A DNA stretch of 64,000 bases from Patiria miniata (Eukaryota > Echinodermata > Asteroidea > Valvatida > Asterinidae): NCBI RefSeq assembly GCF_015706575.1, contig NW_024037056.1, positions 4,798,109-4,862,108 on the forward strand, written 5' to 3'. The first letter of the stretch is position 1; each line of letters opens with the position of its first letter. A program made the position numbers and the translations under genes. The notes beneath the pieces are model-generated. The model was not told where the DNA came from. It did not search any database and saw nothing but the letters and a program-made list of their open reading frames with translations. Positions 40,001 to 49,019 of this stretch are shown here, piece after piece.

Positions 40001-43000
40001 CAACTGCGCACATGTGTGCATCGTGTCAACGTTTAATTAATTGTGCACACTCATTAAGTGCTTAATTCGCTACTAACAGAAATTTCCAAAAATGCATCTT
40101 TAGATTGAAAAAGAAAGAAAACACAGAAAGTAAAATAAGGCAACGAGATCATCACACCATGAACATGATCAACCATTTCCACATTAGAAAAAATGTGCAT
40201 GATTACCTTGAAATCGCAAGCAGTGAGTGTGTTTTTGACAAGCCTTTATTTGAATGAGAATAATTTCAAACCCTTGTGAAAATCAAACCAATACTTACAA
40301 GGGATAAAGTTTTTAGCCTATTTCTAAACAATTTAGTAAGTTCGTAAGTTTACAGAAAATGGTACAAATGCATACAAAAACTGTAGCTCAATCACACAAC
40401 CTGTCCTTAGCACATACCTTGGCAGTCAGAGGCAGGGCTCCAACTTCCAGAACTACATGTGGTTGTTGGAGGGTTTGATGGAAAATAGTATCCTCTGTTG
40501 CAGGTGAAACGCAAACGAGTTCCATGGTACTCATAGAAATTCAAATAGTGAGCGTAAGAAGGTCTGGATTCTACGCTGTATGATCCATGACTTGGTGAAG
40601 GCTGGCTGCACACTGCATCTGATACTGAAAAGGAATATTCCATAAAGAGGGAAATCATTATATAATTGATTAAATTCCATGCAAGCCTGAAACTTAAGCC
40701 TATATCCCTCTAATCAGATGCACATTATCATTTTTAAAACAATTAACTCCTAAAGTGAATCGTATTTCTTAATCTTACTTCGATAGACGGCAATCCGATG
40801 CCCTCCGCCACAGTTTTGACTGCTATCACCAGCACATTTATCGTTGCAACCTGATCCACTGCCATGCCGCCAGTAGTCAATCCCGAAATAGCCACAAAAG
40901 CATTCGTCACCATCCTCTAGGCCAATGTATTCCCAACTGCCACCAATCACATCTAGACATCTGTCCATGCACCACTCCCATGACATATTGTCGTTCTCTA
41001 TTTTATCGTGTCGAAAGGCACGGTCATCATTGTCGTCCACATAGCATTCTACATAACCAGCTTGCCCTGGAAAGTGTTACATGTGATATAAGGAAGTATG
41101 TTTTCAATTTTATTTATCGAAATTTATTTATTTATTTATTTTATCTATTTACGATGATAGTTCATCATGTTATTTTACCAGGGTAGCCCCATCAGTTGTC
41201 AATGAACTGCAGGGTGACCGTGAGGTCATGGCCAAATTCTGCTAAATGCACTTCAAAAATCTGTCAGATTTATCAAAAATCTGTCAAATTCCCATGAATT
41301 ACTCGAAATACACTATAAACACTTAAAATCATATGCAGATGCTGTAATATGGTGCCTTAATTAAAGTTAAAATTACATTATAAACAATCTATAGTCACAT
41401 AAAAGGTGTCATGAAATTGCGTAAATTTCAGTCAAAAACGAGGTTGTGTCACGACAAAATCCGATTCCCAGTGAACCTCAGCACATAGACAAGGCAGTTA
41501 ACCTGTCTTATTTTTGCAAGTGTTTGTTTGAAAAGATTGAAGCTTTTTAAAAAAACAAATCTCCAATTTGCTATGTTTGTGTGTCAAATAACCATTTTTG
41601 CAGTATTCTGCCAGAAATCTGCCAAAAAATCCATTCTGTCAAAGTTTCTGTCAAACTCGTTTTTTTTTACAAAAAATCTGTCAAAAATAGCCGAAAATCG
41701 GCTAAAACGGTCACTATGATCAACTGTTCTCCCTGCCCCCTGGGGCCCTGGATTACATAAAAACCATGATATAATAACGACAAAAATTACAAAAAAACAA
41801 ACAATAAAAGACATAATGAATAATACATTACTAAAAATAACGAAAGAATTAAAAAACACACGCAATTAAAACCATAGATGAAAAAAAACATTTTAGCACC
41901 AAAAAAAAAAATGTTCTTGACGAAAAACATATTTTTGGGGGGGAAAACAAAATACAAAATGTATAGACAAAAGATATTGTGAAGAAAAACAGTTGTGAGA
42001 ATGCCGCACTTCACATGGCACCCCAAGTAGGATCTTGTTGAACAAAGTGCTGGACACCAAAACACATTTTTGGGGGAAAACAAAATATATAGACAAAATG
42101 GCATTGTGAGGAAAAATCAGGGTGATCGAGCGACATTTTCATAAGAACCTGCCGAGTGTACTTGTGAATATCGTACTAGAAGAGGATCATTAACCTTCTG
42201 AGAAGTACGATTTGCCTTTTGGAGAAAAAAGAACATCTTTTGGAGCATGATAAATTTGAGTATTAAAATTGTATGTAGAAACTTAAAATTGGAAATTCCA
42301 CTTTGATGACATATCATAAATTAAAAATGCACAAATTAATGAATACTGATTTAGTTAAGAGACTCAGTTTATAAAGAGGATACATGTTCATCTAAAAGTG
42401 AAAAGAATTTGTGAAAATGAAGGAAGTTATGAAGGTTAAAAGTGAGTTATTTAACTATTTTTGTGACGTCATATTGTTAAAAGTGTAATCTATACTTTAC
42501 TATGTACATGGAAGAAATTTGGTTCGTTTTGATTTTGATCAGGGTCGATATAATTATGTGACAAGTTAAAATGATGAAGTACATTATTAAGTACGAACAC
42601 AGCGAACACCGATCAAATATGACGAATTTAAATTTAAAGGAAAAAACTTGATCATTTTTTTTTCCGCACAATAACTTCCAGTCGGATGATGTCATGATTC
42701 TGAAACCTTGGAAAAATTCTTCGAGGTTGTACAAAGAATATATAGAGGCAATTAATTTTGTAAAATTGTGATAGTTTTTAAATTGTTCCATCTATCTTTT
42801 GACGTACCGCTAGAGGTCGCCCTTTCAGGCCTGCCAAGTTTCTTTGCCAGTTGCTCTGTCTTGTGGTTAGTTTGACATACCAAGTGTATGAAAATGAGGC
42901 TTTAAAAGTTCGACACGAAAATGTCCATTTTCCAACACAGGTAGGCCTAAATGTTAACTTTTCCCATTGAAAAGTACATGCACATGAAAGCGTGCTTGAC

Positions 43001-45211
43001 AGTGCCCACTATACTGAGCAAAATGTACTACAAAATTTAAATTGGGAAAATTAAACAATTTTTATTGATGCCTTGGAACTTGCGGAACATGAAAATATAA
43101 CTTAAGAGCTTGTTCAAATTAATTAACTTAAGCGGCGTGAACAGCTCGGAGGGGGCGGGGCTGCCTTCGTCACAAAATTTTCAAATACCAAAACTTAATT
43201 TGTTCCCAAAATTTTGATTAAACACTATCCAGCTCTAGCTCTCCGTTTAAATTGCAGACGACGAAATTGAATGATCTTTCATGAGAAAGTATGGATATGG
43301 TATGAAATTGTTTGAACAAAACGTGAAAATGAGCAACCAAAGACGAAATAGAACATAGGGTATGCAAGATCATAAATTTTCAAGACGAAATTGAAGTTAA
43401 CCGTTTATGAATTTGAATGAAAACAGTTTTAAAATGTGCGGGAAACTATGAGGCGCCCTTTATGATTTTATTACGAAACAAATATATATAGAACGAAACC
43501 AATATATATAGAACGAAACCAATATATATTAAACGAAACAAATATATGAGAACGAAACCAATATATATATAGAACGAGAAACAAATATATATGGAACGAA
43601 ACCAATATATATAGAACGTAAATCCAATATATATATATATAGAACGTAAATCCAATATATATAGAACGTAACTCCAATATATTTAGAACGTAACTCCAAT
43701 ATATATATAGAACGAACTTCAAAAATATATATAGAACGAAACAAATATATATAGAACTAGAAACAAATATATATATAGAACGAAATCAAATATATATAGA
43801 ACGTAACTCAAATATATATAGAACGAAACTCAAATATATATAGAACGAAACTCAAATATATATAGAACGAGAAAAATATATCGAACAAGAATTGTAATAA
43901 TGATATAAAACGAAGCAAGTTGCAAATGGACTCCGTCAATTCAGGGTAACTGTAAGGTCAATGCCAAATTCTGCTAGATGTATTCCAAAATCTGATTGAT
44001 TAAACAAAAATCTGCCAAATCATCTATGATTTACCCGAAATGCATTATAAACACTTATACTCATATGCAGATAAAAAAGTTATTAATCTTTTTTAAATGG
44101 CTCGTGTCTAGCCTGGTTTACAAATTTTTTTTTGGGGGGGGAAAAGTTTGACAAAATATTTAGCAGATTGAATTGATTCTAGTAGATTTCTAGCAGAATT
44201 CTGCAAAATTGGTTATTTTGACGGGAAAATATAGCAGTTTTTGAAGAAAAAAAGTTTCACAGAAAATCTAGCAAATGAATTTTTTTAAAGCAGATATCTA
44301 GCAGAATTCTGCAAAATTGGTGATTTGGACGGAAAAATATAGCAGAGCTGATTTGCTTGCAAAAAAAAGGATTTATTTTTTTGGCCAGTCTAAGCGTTGA
44401 GGTACGAGAACACAGTAAAGTACTGTAGACATTGGAAACCAGGCTAGACACGAGCCATTTAAAAAAGATTAATAACTTTTTTTATAAAGGACATTTTATT
44501 ATTTTTTTGTTTGGGGGGGGGGTAAGGAAATTTTATAACATCTGCATATGAGTATAAGTGTTTATAATGTATTTCGTGTAAATCATAGGTGATTTGGCAG
44601 ATTTTTGTTTAATCAATCAGATTTTGGAAGTACATCTAGCAGAATTTGGCATTGACCTTACAGTCACCCTGAATTGACGGAGTCCATCTGCAACTTGCTT
44701 CGTTTTATATAATTATTACAATTGTCGTTCGATATATTTTTCTCGTTCTATATATATTTGAGTTCGTTCTATATATATTTCAGTTTCGTTCTATATATAT
44801 TTGAGTTACGTTCTATATATATTGGAGTTACGTTCTATATATATTGGATTTACGTTCTATATATATTTGATTTTCGTTTTGTTTCGTAATAAAGTCATAA
44901 AGGGCACCTCATAGTAAACCCTGTAGTTAAATTGTCAGCTACATTATAAAACCATACACGAGGTGACGTGGCGGACAATAGTACGCATACGGTCGAGTCG
45001 AGTCAGTTATATTCGAAGGGACTCGAGTCGAGTCGACTCATCCAAAACTTGTGCTATCGACTCGAGTCATTATTACTCTTTATGTCAGTCATACAATGTT
45101 TTTTATTTTGTAAGTTACGTTCTCACCTAGTACACTTAGTGGCTGAACAATCAGCAGTAACAGCATAAGTCTAATGACGCAGCCTCCTGGGCCTCGCCGC
45201 GTTAGGAACAT
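12954..45211 (-). CDS. Gene A: giant secreted WSC-CCP-EGF-FN3-like mosaic protein (54 coding exons)
   Basis: I traced 54 coding exons from ATG (45,209-45,211) to TAA (12,954-12,956). Every junction is phase-consistent and the exons total 10,896 nt, giving 3,631 residues. Order: signal peptide, WSC, CCP/sushi, two EGF-like domains, a three-exon unnamed domain, about 22 FN3-like repeats broken by a mucin-like Asn/Thr-rich linker (exon 38) and a galactose-binding-like domain with its own Ser/Thr linker (exons 47-48). No hydrophobic anchor precedes the stop, so the product should be secreted. The repeats carry the consensus W-x-G-F-x-D-x-x-S-G-I-x-x-Y-x-W-x-x-G, then Y-x-x-V-x-A-x-N-x-A-G-L, then V-D-T-x-P-P, a pattern seen in large uncharacterised deuterostome proteins. 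A role in matrix or surface recognition is inferred. One junction (exons 43-44) needs a GC donor or an alternative acceptor. The exact protein family is unassigned. Confidence 0.85.
16262..17161 (-). other. Gene A exons 47-48: galactose-binding-like domain with Ser/Thr linker
   Basis: Exon 17,006-17,161 finishes an FN3-like repeat (GFVVDTTPPEP) and starts a new fold with GENLIQNPSFEG. Exon 16,262-16,872 (611 bp) continues with a roughly 65-residue Thr/Ser/Glu-rich segment, then SYLSLHGSISQTFDTSPGSH, YQVVVFASHAV, HRFYFTASDD and GILLDNIQV. The N-P-S-F-E opening, the S-L-x-G-x-I-S-Q-x-F middle and the L-D-N-I-x-V end match the DUF642 / CBM-like jelly-roll family that binds carbohydrate. The acidic Ser/Thr insert lies inside a loop of the domain. 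Confidence 0.7.
19601..19921. repeat. Intronic tandem duplication, about 160-bp units
   Basis: Two consecutive units in the intron between gene A exons 41 and 42. Shared blocks in order: GGACAAGATTTT, GTCAAAG, GGGCTGCAAAAAGGA, GAGTTGCAGTTTCTAAG and TTGATTTCAATTCT. The second unit starts near 19,763 and ends about 30 bp before exon 41. Confidence 0.8.
21216..21626 (-). other. Gene A exon 38: Asn/Thr-rich glycosylatable linker from an 18-bp repeat
   Basis: Between two repeat cores this 411-bp exon encodes a low-complexity stretch made of DFDNTT units (18-bp DNA repeat, about four copies at 21,461-21,540) and many N-x-T/S sequons (NGTNFT, NSTNS, NTT). Dense N-glycosylation and an extended, mucin-like spacer are expected. 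The copy number is likely polymorphic. The exon ends at a GTATCT donor; the reading frame stays open beyond it, so this donor is less certain than most. Confidence 0.75.
22093..22217. mobile_element. Short hairpin MITE next to exon 36
   Basis: Imperfect inverted repeats of about 40 bp: the left arm contains AACGTCATGCTTTGTTTACA and the right arm TGTAAACAAAGCATGACGTC, with further pairing outward (GACATA / TATGTC). The right end stops about 4 bp from the splice donor of exon 36. Confidence 0.7.
27520..28187 (+). mobile_element. 3' end of a non-LTR retrotransposon (LINE), degenerate
   Basis: On the plus strand, inside a gene A intron and antisense to it. One frame reads SLQKRRDHLCLKFGKNLLSS then HKYRDWLPPKR; the next frame continues IPRCRTNRYKNSAIPFLTNL, ending at a stop near 27,851. 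This resembles the extreme C-terminus of jockey/CR1-like reverse transcriptase ORFs, with at least one frameshift. A 300-bp 3' UTR follows and ends in an AAT microsatellite (28,161-28,187), the usual LINE tail. The copy is 5'-truncated and inactive. Confidence 0.75.
28192..34828 (-). other. Gene A exons 9-24: first FN3-like repeat block
   Basis: Exons: 34648-34828, 34063-34356, 33373-33739, 33080-33254, 32602-32766, 32173-32379, 31732-32006, 31307-31451, 30811-31029, 30481-30631, 29985-30268, 29587-29787, 29325-29463, 28943-29125, 28624-28742, 28192-28482. Recognisable repeat cores include VTVTWQGWADDLADI, LSAHWEGFFDKESGVKFY, ISARWFGFEHPHLDINYEIA and the linkers ITVDTSGPQAG, VMIDTSPPEL and IIVDTTPPMF. 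The first few units are the most diverged (exons 10-11 carry the paired motif D-x-S-G-G and RFWVEARDLTG). Each repeat is about 95-110 residues and usually split over two or three exons at phases 0, 1 or 2. Confidence 0.8.
30403..30431. repeat. Intronic copy of a piece of exon 18
   Basis: A 29-bp block beginning CCTCCACATGGACAGAGACA is identical at 30,403-30,431 (intron) and 30,562-30,590 (inside exon 18), and similarity extends further on the right (GCGGGG). This is a 159-bp-offset partial duplication of coding sequence into the following intron. Confidence 0.8.
34967..37067 (-). other. Unnamed domain, gene A copy (exons 6-8)
   Basis: Exons 36,810-37,067 (258 bp), 36,337-36,493 (157 bp) and 34,967-35,180 (214 bp) encode about 210 residues between the EGF-like domains and the FN3-like array. 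Motifs include TNLRINWISSYRP, PSAGGHPYIQSASLGVIGA, VDCEFTINLDYSRW, RYDVSTTNGGYLKLYNRD and FTFDFVDPYHCVDV. I do not recognise a family. The paired cysteines and alternating beta-type pattern suggest an extracellular beta-sandwich. Gene B holds the homologous first two exons. Confidence 0.7.
37505..38800 (-). other. Gene A exons 4-5: two EGF-like domains
   Basis: Exon 38,660-38,800 (141 bp) encodes six cysteines around CDQCDGDYGPNG; exon 37,505-37,609 (105 bp) encodes CSWRTDSNACYPGSC and CSSGFSGTDC. Both are phase 1-1 and each has a direct counterpart in gene B. The intron between them is occupied by the CCCAACTATAGTTGGG element. Confidence 0.85.
37748..38588. mobile_element. TIR element built on the palindrome CCCAACTATAGTTGGG
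   Basis: About 840 bp. Left end GTCACGCCCCAACTATCGCA then TCGGTCCCAACTATAGTTGG; the right end is its near-perfect reverse complement, finishing GTTGGGGCGTGAC. The 16-bp palindrome CCCAACTATAGTTGGG or its half occurs many times. The interior holds three tandem units of about 135 bp (about 38,036-38,480), each with AAAGTCAGA-type and GAATGTTTTAT-type blocks. No ORF of transposase type is seen, and I could not identify a target duplication. Confidence 0.8.
38902..39066. mobile_element. Long near-perfect hairpin element
   Basis: Two arms of about 75 bp (left GGGAATAACAGTGTGAGGAG; right ends CTCACACTGTTATTCCC) flank a loop of about 13 bases around CGACTTCGTC. The arms include GATAATGACCGGG and TGACCGCTGTTAATGGACC. 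The CCCGGTCATTATCAC motif recurs at about 39,753-39,768, so the hairpin may be the end of a larger element reaching about 39.84 kb. Confidence 0.8.
39850..40095. repeat. Dispersed repeat, copy 1
   Basis: Aligns to 60,220-60,500 with shared blocks GGTGCT(T/G)AACAACCTGA, GTTTTAGCTC, AATGCT, TCTCGATTT, CAACTGCGC and AATTTCCAAAAATG in the same order and orientation. It is of unknown class; similarity is perhaps two-thirds by eye. Confidence 0.6.
40418..40624 (-). other. Gene A exon 3: CCP/sushi domain
   Basis: 207 bp, phase 1-1. Four cysteines in sushi spacing: VCSQPSPSHGSY, LRFTCNRGYYF, TTTCSSGSWSPASDC. The G-x-x-L-x-F-x-C core and the final W-x-x-x-x-x-C are complete. CCP modules mediate protein-protein contacts in complement factors and adhesion proteins. 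Confidence 0.93.
40779..41066 (-). other. Gene A exon 2: WSC domain
   Basis: 288 bp, phase 1-1. Starts GYVECYVDDNDDRAF, then MSWEWCMDRC, EYIGLEDGDECFCGY and CAGDSSQNCGGGHRIAVYR. All eight cysteines of the WSC pattern and the closing C-G-G-x-x-R-I-x-V-Y are present. WSC domains occur in yeast wall sensors, polycystin-1 and kremen-type proteins and are thought to bind carbohydrate. Confidence 0.93.
41208..41750. repeat. Diverged relative of the foldback element
   Basis: In the intron between gene A exons 1 and 2. Blocks such as GGCCAAATTCTGCTAAATGC, ACACTATAAACACTTAAAAT and CATATGCAGATGCTGT match the arm of the 43.4-44.9 kb foldback (about 43,945-44,070), then a TCTGCCAGAAATCTG-type degenerate repeat follows. 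A separate imperfect direct repeat of about 60 bp (41,928-41,992 and 42,062-42,120, starting ACATTTTTGGGG) lies just beyond. Confidence 0.55.
43445..44915. mobile_element. Foldback transposon with tandem-repeat arms
   Basis: About 1.47 kb in the intron between exons 1 and 2. Outer inverted ends: ACTATGAGGCGCCCTTTATG (left) and the complement of ACTATGAGGTGCCCTTTATG (right), continuing into TTATTACGAAACAAA on both arms. Next comes a satellite-like array with a unit near GAACGAAACCAATATATATA (over 20 units on the left, about eight on the right), then a long unique arm (for example GACTCCGTCAATTCAGGGT and GGCTCGTGTCTAGCCTGGTT with their complements). The centre is about 44,125-44,430. No ORF is credible. 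No target duplication was visible. Confidence 0.8.
44994..45069. repeat. GAGTC-rich degenerate repeat
   Basis: Repeated GTCGAGTCGAGTC and complementary GACTCGAGTC motifs over about 75 bp, just inside intron 2 about 60 bp from the exon 1 donor. It may form alternative hairpins; class unknown. Confidence 0.5.
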
Positions 45212-45226
45212 TGTTGCAAGTGTAAC
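45127..45226 (-). other. Gene A exon 1: signal peptide
   Basis: Coding part 45,127-45,211 (85 bp, ends in phase 1 before GTGAGA). It encodes MFLTRRGPGGCVIRL then MLLLLIVQPLSVL: a basic n-region, leucine-rich core and small residues at the likely cleavage site. A polypyrimidine tract and AG at 45,227-45,228 place an acceptor 15 nt before the ATG, so the exon begins at 45,226 and a non-coding exon precedes it. Gene B has the same layout. Confidence 0.8.
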
Positions 45227-46133
45227 CTGTAAAAAAACACACGACACTATGGGGGAACTCGCACTAAAGACTCTACGGGGATTTTACTGATAAAAATACA
45301 TTTGTAAACTAAACTCGGGATCTTTGAAAGGAACGGTCACGAGGAAAGTGAATTTATAGGGACACAGACACAAATTCTAGATTTCAAGCAAAAAAATTAA
45401 AAAGGAATTTATTTACAAGAACTTAAAATTACATCGAACCGACGAACAGACTTCATAAACAAAACCTATTACAGTTCCACTTAATTTAACTCTAATAATA
45501 ATGACCGATTGAGAAAAAATCAGACAAAACATAAATCCCAAACAAAACAGCGCCTCACGGTGATGTATAATCTTGGACTGCACGTCCATATTACGATCAA
45601 TACATTATTTACCAACCAACAATAAAGCTAACTGTATAGTTATTTAAATTAACTAAACCAATAAACCTACTGGTCAGTAATATTCGATATAGCTTTCCTA
45701 AGATTTTAACAATTGAACTGCCCTTTGAAAATGCAAATACACTGATTCACAGCCAGGCCCGGATTATCCAATAGGCAGGCACTTTGCATAGGGTCTACGA
45801 AACATCCGGGGGCCTACGAAAAAAGGGGGGGGGGGGTATGTCTCCAACTATTTTCGTCCCCGAATAAACAAAAAGTTTAGTCTACATTTTATTCTATAAC
45901 TCAGAATAGTCGATTCAATTACTCCAAACTCGAAAGTGATGTTTAAATGATGATCTTTTGCTAAAAATAATGTGGTTAAAGTGGTCAGAAATTGCCTCAG
46001 TCAGATCGCGCCATAGAGCGTTAGAATCCAATTTTTCAGGGCCCTAATAAATGGGCCCCGCTCGGCTTCGCACTCGCATTTAGTTGTGACCAAGAAGACA
46101 CAGTATATGCACTCATGAGAAGCGATAGACGCC

Positions 46134-46314
46134 CAGGCGCGGATCAAGGGTGGGGGGTCAAACAGCTCTGACAGGGATTTTTTTAATGGTAATAGGCTCC
46201 CCATTGATTTTCGGAGGACAAGTGTCCGGAGGAAAACCCCTTTGTACATTTCAGATTTTTTTTGGTCGATGACCCCCGGCCCCCCCTTGCGAAAATTCTT
46301 TGGATCCGCCCCTG
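46134..46314. mobile_element. Small TIR element with GGCGGATCC-type ends (copy 1)
   Basis: Starts CAGGCGCGGATCAAGGG and ends TTGGATCCGCCCCTG, flanked on both sides by ACGCC (46,129-46,133 and 46,315-46,319). CAGGGGCGGATCC-type ends are common among hAT-like non-autonomous elements, although the visible flanking repeat is only 5 bp. Confidence 0.65.
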
Positions 46315-47619
46315 ACGCCCTTGGTGCCAACAGCTAGAGCTAGGACCTATACCAGTTTGGACTGGCTTGATTTGTACTTTACTTGTTTTTTTTTTTACTA
46401 ATTTGTATTGGTGCCGGCGCTTATAGGGCGGAGTATAGGGCCTATGGAACACTGGTGCCTGGGGCCTACAAAACAATTAATCCGGGTCAGTTCACAGCCA
46501 TGGCATCCGCAAACAGTGTCTGTTTGATTGTCGGGTACATCCGGGTAGTAGTAATTCTATATAGATTTAGGAACTCCTTACTTTTTTTGGTTTATCTTGC
46601 CATCGTAAATCATTAAACTATGGTCTAGTTGTCCGAAGCTCCGAGATGACAATATTCTCGACGAAAACTTAGAAACAATATTTACTCTCCGGGCACGGAC
46701 AAACCTTTAAGCTTCCCAATATGAGTTCCAGTGGGTTACTGGTTATTACACAATTATGAATAATGCACTGTCATGATTAAAGTTGCTCTCCACATGCTGT
46801 AGACCATTATCATGTTGCGGCCATTTGGATTTTCCCAATCAAATCAACGTAACCAAAGCGAGGCTACAAGGAAAAATAGTCTGGTTCCTTTTGCACAAAA
46901 ACCCATTATCAATCAGTACTGTTATTGGAGACAGGGAACGTGACTGAAATGGTGGCAGCATGATAAAGGTCTTTTGGCAAATTCCACCCCGAAAAAAACT
47001 GAATCTGTTTGTAAAATTTCTACAGCATTACAAAAGCTGTTTATATCAGATTTTGAATGAAACATCGAACCAACCCCTCCCCCCATATCCATCCATACGT
47101 TTAGGTGTCAATGCAATAATTTACTTTATTAAATTCCCATTATTGGCGGCCAGAAGACAATGCAAGTGCGTCGTTTGTGCATTAAATGAGCACAAACGCA
47201 AATCGCAATTTTAAGAGTATTCAACATAATTCTCAGCTTTAAAATAAATATTCCAAAGTGACCAACACAACACGGCAATGCATGGCACGACATTAGCATT
47301 TCGCTTTGGGTACAAAATTGGCCTACATTGAAGCACCAACTTGAATAATTGAAAGTCCTTGATTTTACTATACATTCGGGACAAATCTTTTAAAGCTAAT
47401 TAAGGTGTTAATACATTTGGGGAGAATTGTTTGCACCAGTTTGACACAAACATTCGTGAGTTGCCATGAAAATATACTGAAACCACGAAGATACCGCTAT
47501 CGAAATTGGGTGTTTAATTAAAACAATTTAATACCATCATAATGGGTAAGCGTTGTTAAAGGCAATTACCCCAAGTATTGGATGACTAAATAAAGCCATG
47601 TACATCACTGAATGCCTAC

Positions 47620-47680
47620 CTTAGATGTGATCACTTGATGATCGGCATGGATGATAATCTCTCTCCAGTTCTAATGCAAC
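47620..47680 (-). promoter_or_regulatory. Candidate non-coding first exon of gene A
   Basis: A good donor (CTAAG then GTAGGCATT) ends this exon at 47,620, and a TATA box lies at 47,709-47,714, about 30 bp before the presumed start of transcription near 47,680. It would splice over 2.4 kb to the acceptor at 45,226. It contains only tiny upstream ORFs. Inference from signals only. Confidence 0.45.
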
Positions 47681-47708
47681 ATGCTCAGCTCAGGACCGAA
47701 ACTCAATC

Positions 47709-47714
47709 TTTATA
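47709..47714 (-). promoter_or_regulatory. Candidate TATA box of gene A
   Basis: TATAAA on the minus strand in the context CGAATATAAAGATTG, correctly spaced before the candidate first exon. Nothing else between 45.2 and 48 kb looks as promoter-like on this strand. Confidence 0.45.
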
Positions 47715-48477
47715 TTCGTTTTTATCAGAACTGATGTGAAAGGTGTTCCAACCTCTTTGAATCACGTGACAGGTTCCCTCGAGCACCCTACTACCAACGA
47801 CATTTCGTACCTTACAGAAGGCAACGGTTTTGTGTTTCCTTGCACCTATTCGCAAAGATGTTTGCAGAGCTTTTCACACTTGAAGAGATCCGGGTTCGAG
47901 TTCACACCGGCCACCGGCTCACCTTATTGTTAACAGTGCACAAAAACCAAACGTCGTTGCTTAGTAATGCAGTGTAAACAGAAGTCAAATACAACGTTTT
48001 TAACATGGCCTTGTGGCAACAGTTCAAGTTTATAATTGACTTCAGGTTTATGTTAAATTTCGGGCAACCGCGGATGCGGATCAGCAGAAATCTTTTGCGG
48101 GAGCGCTATCCAATATCCACCCAATACGTATACCACTTTAAGAGGTTCAAGTAAAACATGTTGAAAGCTTTTAACGAGAGAATATCAAATAACACAAAGG
48201 AACATTATTTCAAGCTGTTGACGCCCAAATTCTGTTCCAACACCGGGGTGTGTGCGTTCGGAAAACCGAAAATATCACATATTCATTTTGAGTGACATTC
48301 AATCTGATTTTTGTTTAAATAAATACAATTGACTCGTGATTATGAAACGGGCGGGAATGATACATTGACGCCGGTGTTATCTCCTTAGAAACCAAAACCA
48401 GGGCGTTCTGTCCAGTGGCAACAAAAACAGTTTGTACTTTCTAGGTCTTAATAGCGTTCTTTCGTTTTGGACGGTTA

Positions 48478-48511
48478 GTCATGACGATTCGTCATGACAG
48501 CTCGTCATGAC
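48478..48511. promoter_or_regulatory. Three phased GTCATGAC palindromes
   Basis: GTCATGAC occurs at 48,478, 48,491 and 48,504, an exact 13-bp period with different 5-bp spacers (GATTC, AGCTC). It lies about 0.8 kb upstream of the candidate gene A promoter. It may be a cluster of dyad protein-binding sites, or a small repeat. Confidence 0.4.
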
Positions 48512-49019
48512 GGTCGTCCTGGCAAATCACATTCCTCGCTGAAACGAAGGGGCGCGTCATCAATGAATCTTGGCCATCAACTGGCTCATCTGTACGGTGA
48601 ACTTTTTCCGTAATAAAGACTTCAGATTGTTATTCAAATAGTTATGGAACACACACATCTACCCGCCAGGGACTGTCACGTCGAATGCCATGGGCGTCGC
48701 CGCCGGGATTTTTCTGGAGGGGGGGGGGGGGGGGGTAAGCACATTTTGCCCCCCCCCCAACAAACAAAAAAGAAAATGGTTTGTAACCATGTGCAATTCA
48801 GCCGCAAGGCTGCAAGACATTTGATTTTTAATAAACTAGAATAATAATAATATTAATAATAATTATAATAAATAATAAAAACCCCAAATACCTTGCCAGC
48901 ATATTCTCAATTTACCCTATTTCGAGGGTGGGCATGGGGGCATTAACCCACCACTTTTTAGATAATAAAAGTAGTTATTAAGTAGTAAAGTCCGTCAGGA
49001 GCAAAATTTAATGTGGCCC

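Noticed and set aside
41584..42104. Phe-rich hydrophobic minus-strand ORFs resembling membrane proteins
   Set aside because: They come from A/T-rich repeat DNA in an intron; hydrophobicity reflects TTT-rich codons and not a real membrane protein.
43446..43744. Overlapping minus-strand ORFs rich in YIYIGF
   Set aside because: They are translations of the 20-bp ATATATAGAACG satellite in the foldback arm, open in several frames at once, with no coding signature.
43473..43880. Possible CRISPR-like array of short repeats
   Set aside because: Units are contiguous without unique spacers, the genome is eukaryotic, and the array is mirrored in the opposite arm of a transposon.
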